DNA from: JAWVFK01 sp033856175
Lineage (GTDB): Bacteria; Actinomycetota; Thermoleophilia; Solirubrobacterales; 70-9
Direction: 5' to 3'
DNA: 64,000 bases
Assembly (NCBI GenBank): GCA_033856175.1
Contig: JAWVFK010000020.1
Location: 62,001-126,000 of the forward strand
Shown in pieces: positions 15,837 through 25,780 of this stretch (position 1 is its first letter; every line of letters starts with the position of its first letter). The notes under the pieces were generated by a model. That model was given only the letters and a program-made list of their open reading frames with translations, did not search any database and was not told where the DNA came from. The position numbers were made by a program, and so were the translations under genes.

Positions 15837-16700
15837 ATGAGAGTTCCAAAGAAGTACGCAGCCGGGCTGGCGATCGCTGCGGCGTTCGCTCTGCCGATGT
15901 TTGCGGCGACAGGGGCCCAGGCGGTCGTTCTGCCGCCGGCGCCCAGCGTTCCGCCGTCGGACGTGTTCTCGTGCGTGTTCACGGGGACGACAGGAACCCT
16001 GTCCCCGGCGATCAAGTCGGTAGCCACTGACCTGGCCGACGGAAACACGGGAGATTCCTTGGGCGGAGCGATTGACCCGCTGACTGATTCCGATAACGGT
16101 AGCGGTGGTCTGCAGCCGGTGGGAGGCCTGGGAAGCCTGCCGTATCTACTCGATGCGAGCTTCCTGCCTGGCAGTGCGAACAACGACGGCACCTACAAAT
16201 TCAGCACGGCGAATTCGCCGCTGGGTGCCGCCAACCCATCCGCATGCATTCAGGTGAGCGATGTCGAAAGCCCGGGAGAGCTCCTCGCTGGCGAGGTCGG
16301 CGTCTACCCGATCGATATCACGTCCGAAGGTGATTATGAAAACATCGTCTGCGGAACCGGCGGAGCTACCAGCCAGGGCACCAACACGACGGTCAAGGAA
16401 GCAACTGGCCGAACGGTCCCCGCAGTTCCGGCTGCAGGGGGATTCGAGGGAATCAAGTCCGTTGACTACACGATCAATTTCGTGGCCGGTCAGGGGGCGC
16501 TGGTGATCAGTGACCTCAAGACGGATGAGGGTGCCGATTCGGATACCTCAGGAGGCGGCGCTGGTGTCGTCAACCTGATACCGACGAAGTCGAACCCCCC
16601 GGGGCCCCTGCAGGGAGGCACGGCTGTTCCCTGTGTGACCGGCGATGTCACCGAGTTCACAGCATCCGGAACGTTCACGGGTTACGCGAACGGCAGCTAA
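15837..16700 (+). CDS. Secreted protein of unknown function
   Basis: A 287-residue exported protein with an Ala-rich signal peptide (about residues 1-30, cleaved near GAQAVV). The mature part is rich in Gly, Thr, Ser and Asp with four or five cysteines and beta-type composition, with no domain I can name. It follows a 181-base gap after the sigma gene that contains a possible -10 (TAGTAG or TATTAG near 15758-15765). A strong terminator follows the gene, so it is a separate unit from the giant gene downstream. Confidence 0.75.
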   Translation: MRVPKKYAAGLAIAAAFALPMFAATGAQAVVLPPAPSVPPSDVFSCVFTGTTGTLSPAIKSVATDLADGNTGDSLGGAIDPLTDSDNGSGGLQPVGGLGSLPYLLDASFLPGSANNDGTYKFSTANSPLGAANPSACIQVSDVESPGELLAGEVGVYPIDITSEGDYENIVCGTGGATSQGTNTTVKEATGRTVPAVPAAGGFEGIKSVDYTINFVAGQGALVISDLKTDEGADSDTSGGGAGVVNLIPTKSNPPGPLQGGTAVPCVTGDVTEFTASGTFTGYANGS

Positions 16701-16706
16701 GTAGAA

Positions 16707-16721
16707 GCGTCGAGTCGACGC
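16707..16721. repeat. Near-perfect palindrome GCGTCGA-G-TCGACGC
   Basis: Seven-base arms around one central base, a few bases after the stop codon of the secreted protein and before its terminator. It may be an operator or a second RNA hairpin. Confidence 0.5.
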
Positions 16722-16737
16722 GATAGAAGGACCGCGA

Positions 16738-16771
16738 GGCCGCCGCCCGTCCAAGCCGGGCGGCGGCCTTT
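16738..16771 (+). terminator. Rho-independent terminator after secreted protein gene
   Basis: A 12-bp perfect stem, GGCCGCCGCCCG (16738-16749) with CGGGCGGCGGCC (16757-16768), a seven-base loop, then TTTG. The T-run is short, as is common at high GC. Confidence 0.8.
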
Positions 16772-16800
16772 GTCGGCGTTTGTTCGAATATTCGGCAGAG

Positions 16801-19800
16801 ATGTCCGCCAGGGAAGGAAAGGAGGAGATCATCAAGGCAAATGAAGCCAAACGGTGGGGGCAGGCCGCACTGGCAACGCTCGGAGCCGCTGCCGCCCTGA
16901 TTGCTGGCGCGAGCGCGTATGCCGACGACACCGTCCCGGTCTCACCGCCCGCCACCCCCGACCTCAACTCAGCCCAGGACGTCTGCCCCAACGCTAACCA
17001 GGCGGCCAGCACGACCGCCTGCGACACCGAGTACACGCCTACCTACAAGGACGCCACCGAGGCCGGCTGGACCGAAATCGGCGGCGCCCGCTTCGAGGGC
17101 GGCGGCCGCCTCGTCGAGAACTCGCCGACCCCCTTCACGGTCGACTTCTTCACGACAGCCTTCCGCAATCCCTCGAAGGGCTTCTTCGCCGGTGCGGCCT
17201 GCAGGCCCGGCACCGCCTGGACAGATCTCGATAGCTGCGATCGCTATCCCTCGATCTACCAGTACCGGGTACCCCCGGGACAGTCGCCCCAGATCGACGA
17301 GGTTCTGGGCCCAGGTTCGAGCGGTGAGTCAAAGCCCGGCTACGTCGCCCAGATCGCCTGGATCACGGCGACCAAGGCAATAGCGGTCGGCGGCACCGGC
17401 CACTACCCGCGCCGCGAGCTTGCCCGCCACGATGGCGAGTCGGACGCCGATTACGCTGCTCGCGATCTCGCCGGCACCGAGCCAAACGCCGCCGGAAGGG
17501 CACGAGTATGGCTCTACGACCAGGGCTCCTGGCAGGAGCTCGAAGACCTGCCAAAGACCCAGGCCGATCAGCCGATGTCGGGCCTGACCACGGTCGACTG
17601 CTCACCACGCCTGCTCACCGACGGCGAGATGTGCATCGCCGGTGGCATGCGCCAGCTCTGGCTCTGGCAGAACGGCCGGTTCACCAAGAGCTTCACACCT
17701 ACGTCGACCGATGCCTCCGGCAAGCCGACGGTCGACGACGGCGCCGGCTGGCGTTACCGGGTCCGGGCGGTGAAGTTCTCGCCGGGGGATGGGCTTCCGA
17801 GCTTTCAAGCAAGCGCAGTCGCCGTGACCAGCGGCTGTTGCGGCGCCAACAATTATGAGGATGCCCCTAGCTCACTGACATTTGATGGAAGCAAGTGGGG
17901 AAATCATGCGGCGGTCGGACTGGGAAATGGAACGCCAACCCAGGCGGTAGCCCCCCGTGCCTTGCTTCCAGACAGCTTCTATGCGTTGTCGATCTTCGCC
18001 AATACAGGGACGGCGATAGTACTGGCCTCCGATGGAAATCCCGCCAATGCAGCTACGCTACAAGCAGCATCTCGATTCACGTCTGTGAGCGCATCGCGCG
18101 GCGGAAGCAGCAGCTCCCTCGCCACGGACACCGATGCCACAAATCCGAGGTTAGCCGGCATCCGCCTGTTGGCGATAGATGGCGATTTTGACCGGCCTCA
18201 CACTCCAACTCCGGTTACAAGTACCGCAAGCGGGCCGAGCCAGACAAATCCACAGGACCGCATTCCAGATTGGGGCGTCGGGGAAACGCTGCAACGTGGC
18301 CGGGGGGTGGCACTTAGCACTGCAGGCACAAAGGGCAGTGCACAGGTTAACCCCGTCACATGTACGGTGGGGACAATCAGCACGCAGTGTACCGCTCGCG
18401 ATTCAGAGACGACACTAGCGCAATCGCGGTCATATTCGGTTTATATTTTCGATTCGTACACGCTTTATACATTCTCCTTTGTTCCCGGTGGCGGGACGGC
18501 GTGGGCAGGCGGAGACAGAGGCGCGATCGAGCGCCTCGGAGGGCAGGGCTCGGTCACCACGCATACCGCGGAGCCTCCGGCGCCAAAGTTGGGACGTCGC
18601 CAGACATCACGGCTCTCCGCCGACCCTTATGCAGACAGGGAGGTTGCCGACAACTCAAGCGTGGGATCAGTCCCTTCGCTCGCCCTAAAGCCTGATACCC
18701 CCGCCAGGGAGCCGCGCTTGGTCCCCAGTGGTGCCCCGAATCCGAGGCGGCCGGCGAGCAATCCCGATCAGCGCGTCAGGTCCATTGTCATGAGTCGAGA
18801 TGGCTCGGAGGGTTGGGCGATCGGTCCGGGTTCTTCACACGACGCGCCTGGCGCGTTGTTTCATTACGACGGGCGTTGGCGAGTTTGCGACCCCGACGGG
18901 GTGCCCGGCCAGCGCAAGGCAGATCCCGCTTGCGCTTCGCTGGCGCCGCTTTATCGCTACAGCCTCGGCCCTACCGCAAAGCCCCTGCAGCTGATCACAG
19001 CGGCGCGCGTTCCGCTCGAACGAGACTCGGACCCGAGCAACGACAACGACTTCGAAGTCGTCGCATTGGGCAGTGTCTACACGCCGCCACACGAGTCTCA
19101 AGAGCGTCAGGTGGTACTTCGCTACGCCAACGGCCGCTGGGACCTCGATCCCGCGGCAATGAAGCAAATCGATCCCGGTGCGGACCTCCAGCCGACATTC
19201 GACGCCATTGCGTTTTCCTCGTCGAGTGATGGCTGGATTGAGGCCCACAACACGGGCCAGGTAGCGCTGTTTCATTTCGACGGCCATGGTTGGACCAACT
19301 GTTCCACGAACCGGAGCGCCTGCGGAGATCAGGCCTCAACTCTTCTGCTCGGGGCACAGGGCCCAGGCCCATACTTCCTTACAACAGCTGGCAGCCGGAT
19401 CTATTACGCCGGTACCGCAGGTGCGCTTGGACAGGCCACCGCGTTCATCTACTCGCTGGACATCAAGGATCCGGGGGCTGGCTGGCGCAGCGAATACAGC
19501 GCCACAGGCTCTCTCAGCGGCTTTTCAGTCGCCGAGGACGAGGATGGCGGGGTCTTTGGTTGGGCGAGTGGCAGCTTTGACCAACAGGGCAAGATCCACC
19601 TGCTTCGGCGCGAGCCCCGATCTGGCGAGTGGGAACCCTATACGACAAATGACGCTTCGGCTGACTACCTAGGCCAGAGCCAGTCACAGCCAAAGCTGTT
19701 CAGTGACCTCGGTGAAAATGGGCAGCCGATGACCGTCCTCGCGCCGCCCCTCCTCTCTGACAATGTCTTGCCGGCATATCCAATGCTGCGTTTCGAGGAT

Positions 19801-22800
19801 AAGACCGGTTGGCGCGTGTTGCCGACGCCATTCCCAATGACGCCCCGTGATGACTCCGCCCGGTGGAGGGCGGTGGCCGCCAGCGTTGAGGCCGTGAGCC
19901 CGGACGGGAACGGAGGTTTCTGGCTCGCGGCAAGGGGAGCATCCCCCAATCCAGGCAAGCTCGCTCGCGTGATCTCCTTCTACCACTACACCGACCGTGC
20001 TCCCAAGCCGGTCTTCACCGACGTAGCCCACCCGATCCGCCAGCAGATAACCGCCACCTCGCCAGGTCCCAATGGCCAGTTCTGGGTGGCAACCAACTCA
20101 GGCGTCGTCTACCGCTATGACCGGATCGCCGGCTGGGACAAGGTCTCGGTTCGCGGCTGGGATCCCGGCAACGTCGTCACCAGGGTTTCGCGCGCGAATG
20201 CTATCGCCGTCGGGCCCTCAGGCGACGGCGTCCTCGTCGGCGAGGGAGGCAGGATTGCCGACATCAACGGCGGCTCGATCCAGCTCGATCCGGCCGCCGG
20301 CGCGAAGGCGATCTGCGATCTGGACCCGAGCGCGAGCCCCTGCGGAACCGGACGCGATCTGAGGGCAGCAGCGGTTGCCCTCGATGGCTCGGCAATTGTT
20401 GCCGGCCAGGCAAAGGCGCTTTTGTGGCGTGCCCGTCCCGACGCTGCCTTCCAGGCGATCAGAAAGCCCGACGCGGCAATCAGCGCCACCTTCACCGGCG
20501 CCGCGATGCCCTCGCCCAATACCGCCTACCTCTCGACCGACACCGGCGAGGTCTTTCACGGCACTCTTGGGCCCGGACCGTTTGACCCCGCCGACCCCAA
20601 GAGCGGCTGGAGCTGGGTGCGCGAGAACGAGAACGCCGACGGCGATCTGGTCACCCTCGATGCCGGCGGCAACGGCATCGCCCTCAGCGCACTCTCAGTC
20701 GATGCCGGCGGGCGCGGTTATGCGGTCGGCGACGGCGGGCTGATCATCGAGCGCGAGCCGGGCCGCGATCACCCCTGGCAGAGGATCGACTCCGGCGTTC
20801 GCGAGGATCTCTCCTCGATCGCCCAGCCATCGAACGGGAAGGGCGACGGAGTGCTCGTCGGTGGCGAACTAGGCTTGATCCTGACCCGGATCGACGGGCG
20901 CTTTGAGGTGGCAAGGACCGATGACTTGACCGATCCGTTGACGGTCAAAACGCCGACCTACCTGACAGCCCGGATAGTTGGCCTCGCCATGCTGCCGGGC
21001 GGACACGATGGTGACGTGGAGGGTTGGGCAGCGAGTCAGATCCCGACCGGGGGCTTTGGTGAGAGGACCCCCGAGCCCGGAGCTGTTCTTCATTACGGAA
21101 GTAGGGCCGAGATGGCCGAGCTATCACCAGAGCATCGAGCCGAGGTGCTGCCCGACGTCACCGCAGGGACGGTCCGCGAGCTTTCCATTGCCGCGCTAGG
21201 CCGATCTGACTGTCATCTGCAGAGCGGCTCAGACAGCTGCATGGAGTTCGAGGGCACCACTCTGACCAATGAGCTTCAGGCCAATCGTGCGGTCTCGGAC
21301 ATATTGGGGGGCGATGGCTCCTCATCGCCTCAGCTCACCCTCTTCACGGGGGATGTCGACCACGCAGCCGGCGGAGATTTCGGCAGCGCGACCCCGCTTG
21401 ATGCCGACGTCATTCACCGCCGCTGGGTCGAGCTCGTCGCCTCTCGTTTCAAAGAGGCGGGTATACCTTTGTTCGGTGCGCTGGGAGCCCAGGATCTCTC
21501 TCAGCTTCGCCAGTGCACTCCCTTCGGCGGTTGCCCGGGCACCCGCGACCTCGGCGGCGCCGGCACCTCCGAGCCCTGGCGCTCCTCGTTCGCCGCAATG
21601 CCCGCCCCCTGGGGATCGGGCCCGCCGGCAACCAACGGCAACCTCAGCTTCGCGCCGGTCGGTGACCCCGGCGGCACCAATGCGGGGGAAGCGCAAGGCG
21701 GCGGCGCCCGCACCCACTACGCCCTCGACATCAAGCGAGACGGCAAGCCCCTGGCGCGCCTCGTCGTCCTCGATAACTCGATGCGCTCACTGGCTGCTTC
21801 GCAGCCCAACCAGAATCCCGTCGAGGCCCAATCTGACTGGCTCGACCGCGTCCTCGCTCAAAGGGCCCCCGGCGAGCGCGCGATCGTCCTCGACAACACG
21901 CCCGCCTACGCCTTCGACACAACCGCCTCGGGCGGCGGCGTCGAGACCGCCACCGACGCCGCCACGCTCGAGCAGACGCTGCTAAAGAACAAGGTCGATG
22001 TCGTCGTCTCGGGCCGACTGGGCTGGAACGGCGTCTACTGGACGCTTGCCCCCGGCCTTCACTACCCCTGCCCCGGGGGATCGCCGGCCGACCCCAATAG
22101 CCCGCCGGCCTCAGGCACAGCTCCCAGCTGCAACCAGCTGCCATCGGGAGCGCCCGATCCCCAGAAGACAGCCGACGACGCCCTCGCCGCCAGCGGCGAT
22201 ACCACGGCAAAGGGCGCCCTTCCAACGGTCGTCGCCTCGGGCGCCGGCGGCACTTTCGGGCCGATCAACCACTCCTCTGAGACCGGCGACGCCAAGCAGG
22301 GCTTCTGGCACGGCTACTCGGTCATCCACCTCGACCCCGAGAGCGGCAAGGTCTCGGTCGAGCAGCGCCCGGTCTTCGACTGGATCGGCATCCAAGCAGA
22401 CGCCCATCTGGTCCGCCCCGGCCAAAGGCTACCTCTCCACGGCTACGGCCGCGAGGTCGCAGGCGCCGATACGCCTCTGACCTACGACGAGATCTCCAAC
22501 TACGCGATTACCCACCGCTTCGATCTGCTGGCCGCCGATCCTGAGAAGCCCTGGCTGCCGCTCACAGACGAAAAGGACGGCGATCTCGCCCACCACTACG
22601 TCTCGCTCGATCACTACCTTGCCACCCAGCCGAGCCCCGACGCCAAACCACCGTCGATCGACGCCCAGTCGGGCCAGATCAGCTCCGGCGATGGCGCCCA
22701 CGATCGCGTCTACGCCCTCGCCCTGCTCTCGGTCGGCGAGAAGGCCGCTACCTGGCCGCTCGTCTTCGAGCCGCGGCCGAGCTTCACCAACCCCGGCGTC

Positions 22801-23439
22801 GTCCAGCCGCCGATCCAGCAGCCACCGTCACTGCCCAAGCCCGCCACCTCGCCCTCACAGAGCTTTGAGCCACCGCCGCTGCCGACGGCGCCGAACTTCA
22901 CGCCGCCGCCGGTCTCTCCGCCTGACGTCGTTACGCCACCCTTGGTTCCCCCGGCACCGCCTAGCGTCACCTCGGCCACTCCCTTGAACCTCTTCCTCTC
23001 GACCCCGGGCATCAACATCTCGCCGCAGTCGACGGTGATCCCGCCGCCGGCACCGCCGATCCAGCCCGCTCCTCCGGGAGGGGCGCGCAAGGAGGCGCGG
23101 CAAAAGCAGGCGGCTACGCAGAGTTCGGGGGCTGATGGGGAGCAGGGCGAGACCGGGGTCGATGCCAAGGACGCCCAGGGCAGCATCAACCCGATGGACT
23201 CCTCCGACAAGGCCGCGGCCACCCGCCTCGAGCCGGGTCGAGACAGGCTGGCGTTCACTGCTCTCGCCCATCGCGATCAGCCCTCTGCCTGGGCCCGCGA
23301 CGCCCTCTGGGGCGGCGGCCTCGCCCTAATGGCACTGACCCTCGCACTTGGAATGACGACGATCAGACCAACCCCCAGGCGCCGGATGCAGGAGCTACCG
23401 GCTCCCGCCTGGTCAACGACGCAGAGGAGAAAGAAATGA
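16801..23439 (+). CDS. Giant secreted propeller/metallophosphoesterase protein with C-terminal membrane anchor
   Basis: About 2212 residues from ATG 16801 (a TTG at 16780 would add seven). After a signal peptide (AALATLGAAAALIAGASAYA) come some 1450 residues of repeated beta-propeller type sequence with WAVG/GWA/SGFS-like blades. A calcineurin-like phosphoesterase domain follows (about residues 1500-1865; FTGDVDH, GALGAQD, RLVVLDNS and VVVSGRLGWNG). Then a Pro-rich stretch (about 2000-2100), a basic linker and one membrane helix (about 2166-2190) with an RRRxxELP cytoplasmic end. The substrate is unknown. Bases about 17790-19950 are clearly less GC-rich than the rest, which suggests exchanged blades. 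The next gene overlaps by four bases. Confidence 0.85.
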   Translation: MSAREGKEEIIKANEAKRWGQAALATLGAAAALIAGASAYADDTVPVSPPATPDLNSAQDVCPNANQAASTTACDTEYTPTYKDATEAGWTEIGGARFEGGGRLVENSPTPFTVDFFTTAFRNPSKGFFAGAACRPGTAWTDLDSCDRYPSIYQYRVPPGQSPQIDEVLGPGSSGESKPGYVAQIAWITATKAIAVGGTGHYPRRELARHDGESDADYAARDLAGTEPNAAGRARVWLYDQGSWQELEDLPKTQADQPMSGLTTVDCSPRLLTDGEMCIAGGMRQLWLWQNGRFTKSFTPTSTDASGKPTVDDGAGWRYRVRAVKFSPGDGLPSFQASAVAVTSGCCGANNYEDAPSSLTFDGSKWGNHAAVGLGNGTPTQAVAPRALLPDSFYALSIFANTGTAIVLASDGNPANAATLQAASRFTSVSASRGGSSSSLATDTDATNPRLAGIRLLAIDGDFDRPHTPTPVTSTASGPSQTNPQDRIPDWGVGETLQRGRGVALSTAGTKGSAQVNPVTCTVGTISTQCTARDSETTLAQSRSYSVYIFDSYTLYTFSFVPGGGTAWAGGDRGAIERLGGQGSVTTHTAEPPAPKLGRRQTSRLSADPYADREVADNSSVGSVPSLALKPDTPAREPRLVPSGAPNPRRPASNPDQRVRSIVMSRDGSEGWAIGPGSSHDAPGALFHYDGRWRVCDPDGVPGQRKADPACASLAPLYRYSLGPTAKPLQLITAARVPLERDSDPSNDNDFEVVALGSVYTPPHESQERQVVLRYANGRWDLDPAAMKQIDPGADLQPTFDAIAFSSSSDGWIEAHNTGQVALFHFDGHGWTNCSTNRSACGDQASTLLLGAQGPGPYFLTTAGSRIYYAGTAGALGQATAFIYSLDIKDPGAGWRSEYSATGSLSGFSVAEDEDGGVFGWASGSFDQQGKIHLLRREPRSGEWEPYTTNDASADYLGQSQSQPKLFSDLGENGQPMTVLAPPLLSDNVLPAYPMLRFEDKTGWRVLPTPFPMTPRDDSARWRAVAASVEAVSPDGNGGFWLAARGASPNPGKLARVISFYHYTDRAPKPVFTDVAHPIRQQITATSPGPNGQFWVATNSGVVYRYDRIAGWDKVSVRGWDPGNVVTRVSRANAIAVGPSGDGVLVGEGGRIADINGGSIQLDPAAGAKAICDLDPSASPCGTGRDLRAAAVALDGSAIVAGQAKALLWRARPDAAFQAIRKPDAAISATFTGAAMPSPNTAYLSTDTGEVFHGTLGPGPFDPADPKSGWSWVRENENADGDLVTLDAGGNGIALSALSVDAGGRGYAVGDGGLIIEREPGRDHPWQRIDSGVREDLSSIAQPSNGKGDGVLVGGELGLILTRIDGRFEVARTDDLTDPLTVKTPTYLTARIVGLAMLPGGHDGDVEGWAASQIPTGGFGERTPEPGAVLHYGSRAEMAELSPEHRAEVLPDVTAGTVRELSIAALGRSDCHLQSGSDSCMEFEGTTLTNELQANRAVSDILGGDGSSSPQLTLFTGDVDHAAGGDFGSATPLDADVIHRRWVELVASRFKEAGIPLFGALGAQDLSQLRQCTPFGGCPGTRDLGGAGTSEPWRSSFAAMPAPWGSGPPATNGNLSFAPVGDPGGTNAGEAQGGGARTHYALDIKRDGKPLARLVVLDNSMRSLAASQPNQNPVEAQSDWLDRVLAQRAPGERAIVLDNTPAYAFDTTASGGGVETATDAATLEQTLLKNKVDVVVSGRLGWNGVYWTLAPGLHYPCPGGSPADPNSPPASGTAPSCNQLPSGAPDPQKTADDALAASGDTTAKGALPTVVASGAGGTFGPINHSSETGDAKQGFWHGYSVIHLDPESGKVSVEQRPVFDWIGIQADAHLVRPGQRLPLHGYGREVAGADTPLTYDEISNYAITHRFDLLAADPEKPWLPLTDEKDGDLAHHYVSLDHYLATQPSPDAKPPSIDAQSGQISSGDGAHDRVYALALLSVGEKAATWPLVFEPRPSFTNPGVVQPPIQQPPSLPKPATSPSQSFEPPPLPTAPNFTPPPVSPPDVVTPPLVPPAPPSVTSATPLNLFLSTPGINISPQSTVIPPPAPPIQPAPPGGARKEARQKQAATQSSGADGEQGETGVDAKDAQGSINPMDSSDKAAATRLEPGRDRLAFTALAHRDQPSAWARDALWGGGLALMALTLALGMTTIRPTPRRRMQELPAPAWSTTQRRKK

Positions 23440-24302
23440 TCGACCAAGTCGGTGTTGCGCGCCAGGGAGCGCGCCGACAACTGCCACCAACTGTGATCGT
23501 GGCGGCGGCATTGATCGTCGCCGCCATCGCAATGGTTTCGGGCTGTGGCGGCTCCGCCGCGAAGCCGGCGGGCGCCTCAGCCCCGACCGGCGATGCTGCG
23601 AAGGGCACGCCGCAGGCGAAGCGCGATGCCCTCGCCGCAAAGACGGCTTTGAAGGCCAAGCAGCAGGCAAGCCATGGTCAGACTTCGGCAACGGCAAGGC
23701 CGCACCGCCTCACCCGCAAGGAGATCCAGAGGCGCCTCGACACGATCCCGCTGGCGAAGAAGAACACCTTCGCCCAGGCCGCCGTGCTGGCGATCCTCAA
23801 GTCGTTCGGCTTCCCGCACGCCTCGGCCGTGCTCTCGAGCAACGGCCACCTGGTGGTCGTCACGATCCCGCGGCAATACGCCTGCGAAGCCGATCCGGCT
23901 CAGGTGCCGAAGGTCAAGAAGCAGCTGAAGAAGGTGATCCTCTTCGCCCACCGCATCGACATCGGCGTCGCCAACAACGGCGGCCCGCTCGAGAGCTACG
24001 TGCGAAACCACTGCCCGAAGCTGACTCCACCGACCGCCAGCGGCGGCAAGGTCTACGACAACGAGGGCACCGGCCTGCGGGGCTCGCCCGAGCTCAACAT
24101 CACCGCCAACCGCTGGACCGTCTCCTACGAGAACCAGGGCGGAGCCTTCGAGCTCTACGTCACCTCGGGCAAGAAGCTCGTCGATTACGTCAAGACCGAC
24201 AAGCGCGGTGTCGGCAAGCTCACGCTCAAGGGGCCGGGCAAGTTCCACGTCACGGTCAGCGGCGCCGGCAACTGGGCCGTGAAGGTCTATGACGGGACAT
24301 AG
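23436..24302 (+). CDS. Lipoprotein of unknown function
   Basis: A 288-residue protein whose start ATGA overlaps the stop of the giant gene, so the two are translationally coupled. One hydrophobic segment (about residues 18-35) ends in a lipobox-like VSGCGG. A basic Ala/Lys linker (to about residue 85) is followed by a globular part with two cysteines (YACEADP, NHCPKL), and a C-terminal beta domain from about residue 205 that looks like an Ig/jelly-roll sensor (FELYVTSGKKLVDYVKTDKR). It may be a partner of the anchored phosphoesterase. Confidence 0.75.
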   Translation: MIDQVGVARQGARRQLPPTVIVAAALIVAAIAMVSGCGGSAAKPAGASAPTGDAAKGTPQAKRDALAAKTALKAKQQASHGQTSATARPHRLTRKEIQRRLDTIPLAKKNTFAQAAVLAILKSFGFPHASAVLSSNGHLVVVTIPRQYACEADPAQVPKVKKQLKKVILFAHRIDIGVANNGGPLESYVRNHCPKLTPPTASGGKVYDNEGTGLRGSPELNITANRWTVSYENQGGAFELYVTSGKKLVDYVKTDKRGVGKLTLKGPGKFHVTVSGAGNWAVKVYDGT

Positions 24303-24361
24303 GCGCTCCCAGAAGAGAACCCCGCAGGAGGCCGGCCTGCCATAGGCGTTGAGGTGACCCA

Positions 24362-25780
24362 ATGACCCTTGCCGACCCCGCCCTCGCCAACCTCGACAAG
24401 GTCGAGCACATCGTCGTACTGATGATGGAGAACCGTTCGTTCGACCACATGCTCGGCTACCTCAAGCACGACGGCCTTGCCGAGATCGAAGGGCTTGACC
24501 CTGACATGGCAAACACCGGCCCCGACGGCACGGTCCATGAGGTCAAGCCCCTCGGCGCCCGCCTGATCGACCAGAAGGTTCTCGATCCTGGCCACGGCAA
24601 GAAAGACGTGGCCGAGCAGCTCAGGGACGGCAACGGCGGCTTTGTTCGCAGCTACGCACAGGCGCTCCAGCGCAACAAGCAGAAGTACCAGTATCCGTCG
24701 ACGACCATCCTCGACGAGACCCTGGTCCTCGGGTACCAGACCGCCGTCGACGTCCCCGTCTACGACTATCTCGCGCGCCATTTCCAGGTCTGCGATCACT
24801 GGTTCAGCTCCGTTCCCGGGCCGACCTGGTCGAACCGCCTCTACTCGATCACCGGCGGCGAGGGCGAGCCGGCGCTGCCGGAGATCGTCAGTCATTTGCC
24901 GAAGCAGTTCCGAAACGCACCGATCTACGACCGCAAGGCGTTCACTCGCTGGCTTCCCGACGACGCCTGGCGCTGGTACTCGCACGACCCGGCGACGCTG
25001 CGGATGATCGACTCGCTTTATCGCCCCGGCGGCGAGCACGGCGGCGACTGGGACGACAACTTCGCCTACTTCAACCGCAAGACCCTGCTCGAGTGGTCGT
25101 CGTTCCTCGATGACGCCAAGCACGGCAAGCTCCGCGCCGTTTCCTGGATTGACCCCAACTTCGTCGACTTCCGCCTCTACGGGCCGCCCGGCTCAAACGA
25201 CGACCACCCGCCCTCGCGGGTCATGCTCGGCCAGGAGCTGGTCCTTCAGACGATCGCCGCCCTGCTTGGCTCGCCGCAGTGGCCAAAGACGATGCTGCTG
25301 ATCACCTACGACGAGCATGGTGGCTTCTACGACCACGTCCGCCCCGGCGACTTCGACGTCCCCGGTGATCCCGGCGCTTCCTACGGCGTTCGTGTGCCGG
25401 CCCTCGTCGTCTCCCCTTACGTCGACGCCGGCATCTCGAAGACCGTCTTCGACCACACCTCGATCATCAAGTCGATCCTGCTGCGCTTCTCCCAGAAGCC
25501 CGACGAGGCGCTCGCCGCGCTTGGCCCGCGAACAGCTGCCGCCAACCATCTCGGCGAGCTCCTTACGCGAGGCGAGCCACGACGTCCCAATCCTGAAGGC
25601 GATCTCGGCGAGCTCTTCGATGCCGTCGCGACCTGGAAGAAGAAGGCCTACGTCAGCCAACTGCTCGAGGAGCCGACCCTTGGTGACCGTCTCTTCGAGG
25701 CGGTCACAGACCTACAACGGGAAGTCATCGGCGCGTCGATGACCTTGCGCGAGCAAGGCGTGTCCCCCGACAAGCCCTAG
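24362..25780 (+). CDS. Phosphoesterase of the phospholipase C/acid phosphatase family, no signal peptide
   Basis: A 472-residue member of the phosphoesterase family (Pfam PF04185; alkaline phosphatase superfamily). The N-terminal motif is IVVLMMENRSFDHMLGYL (about residues 18-35), SSVPGPTWSNRLYSITGG carries a conserved Asn, and LLITYDEHGGFYDHV (about 310-324) carries the Asp/Glu/His metal ligands. Most bacterial members are exported by Tat; this one starts directly at the enzyme fold and looks cytoplasmic. The amidohydrolase follows without any gap (TAG then ATG). Confidence 0.88.
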   Translation: MTLADPALANLDKVEHIVVLMMENRSFDHMLGYLKHDGLAEIEGLDPDMANTGPDGTVHEVKPLGARLIDQKVLDPGHGKKDVAEQLRDGNGGFVRSYAQALQRNKQKYQYPSTTILDETLVLGYQTAVDVPVYDYLARHFQVCDHWFSSVPGPTWSNRLYSITGGEGEPALPEIVSHLPKQFRNAPIYDRKAFTRWLPDDAWRWYSHDPATLRMIDSLYRPGGEHGGDWDDNFAYFNRKTLLEWSSFLDDAKHGKLRAVSWIDPNFVDFRLYGPPGSNDDHPPSRVMLGQELVLQTIAALLGSPQWPKTMLLITYDEHGGFYDHVRPGDFDVPGDPGASYGVRVPALVVSPYVDAGISKTVFDHTSIIKSILLRFSQKPDEALAALGPRTAAANHLGELLTRGEPRRPNPEGDLGELFDAVATWKKKAYVSQLLEEPTLGDRLFEAVTDLQREVIGASMTLREQGVSPDKP

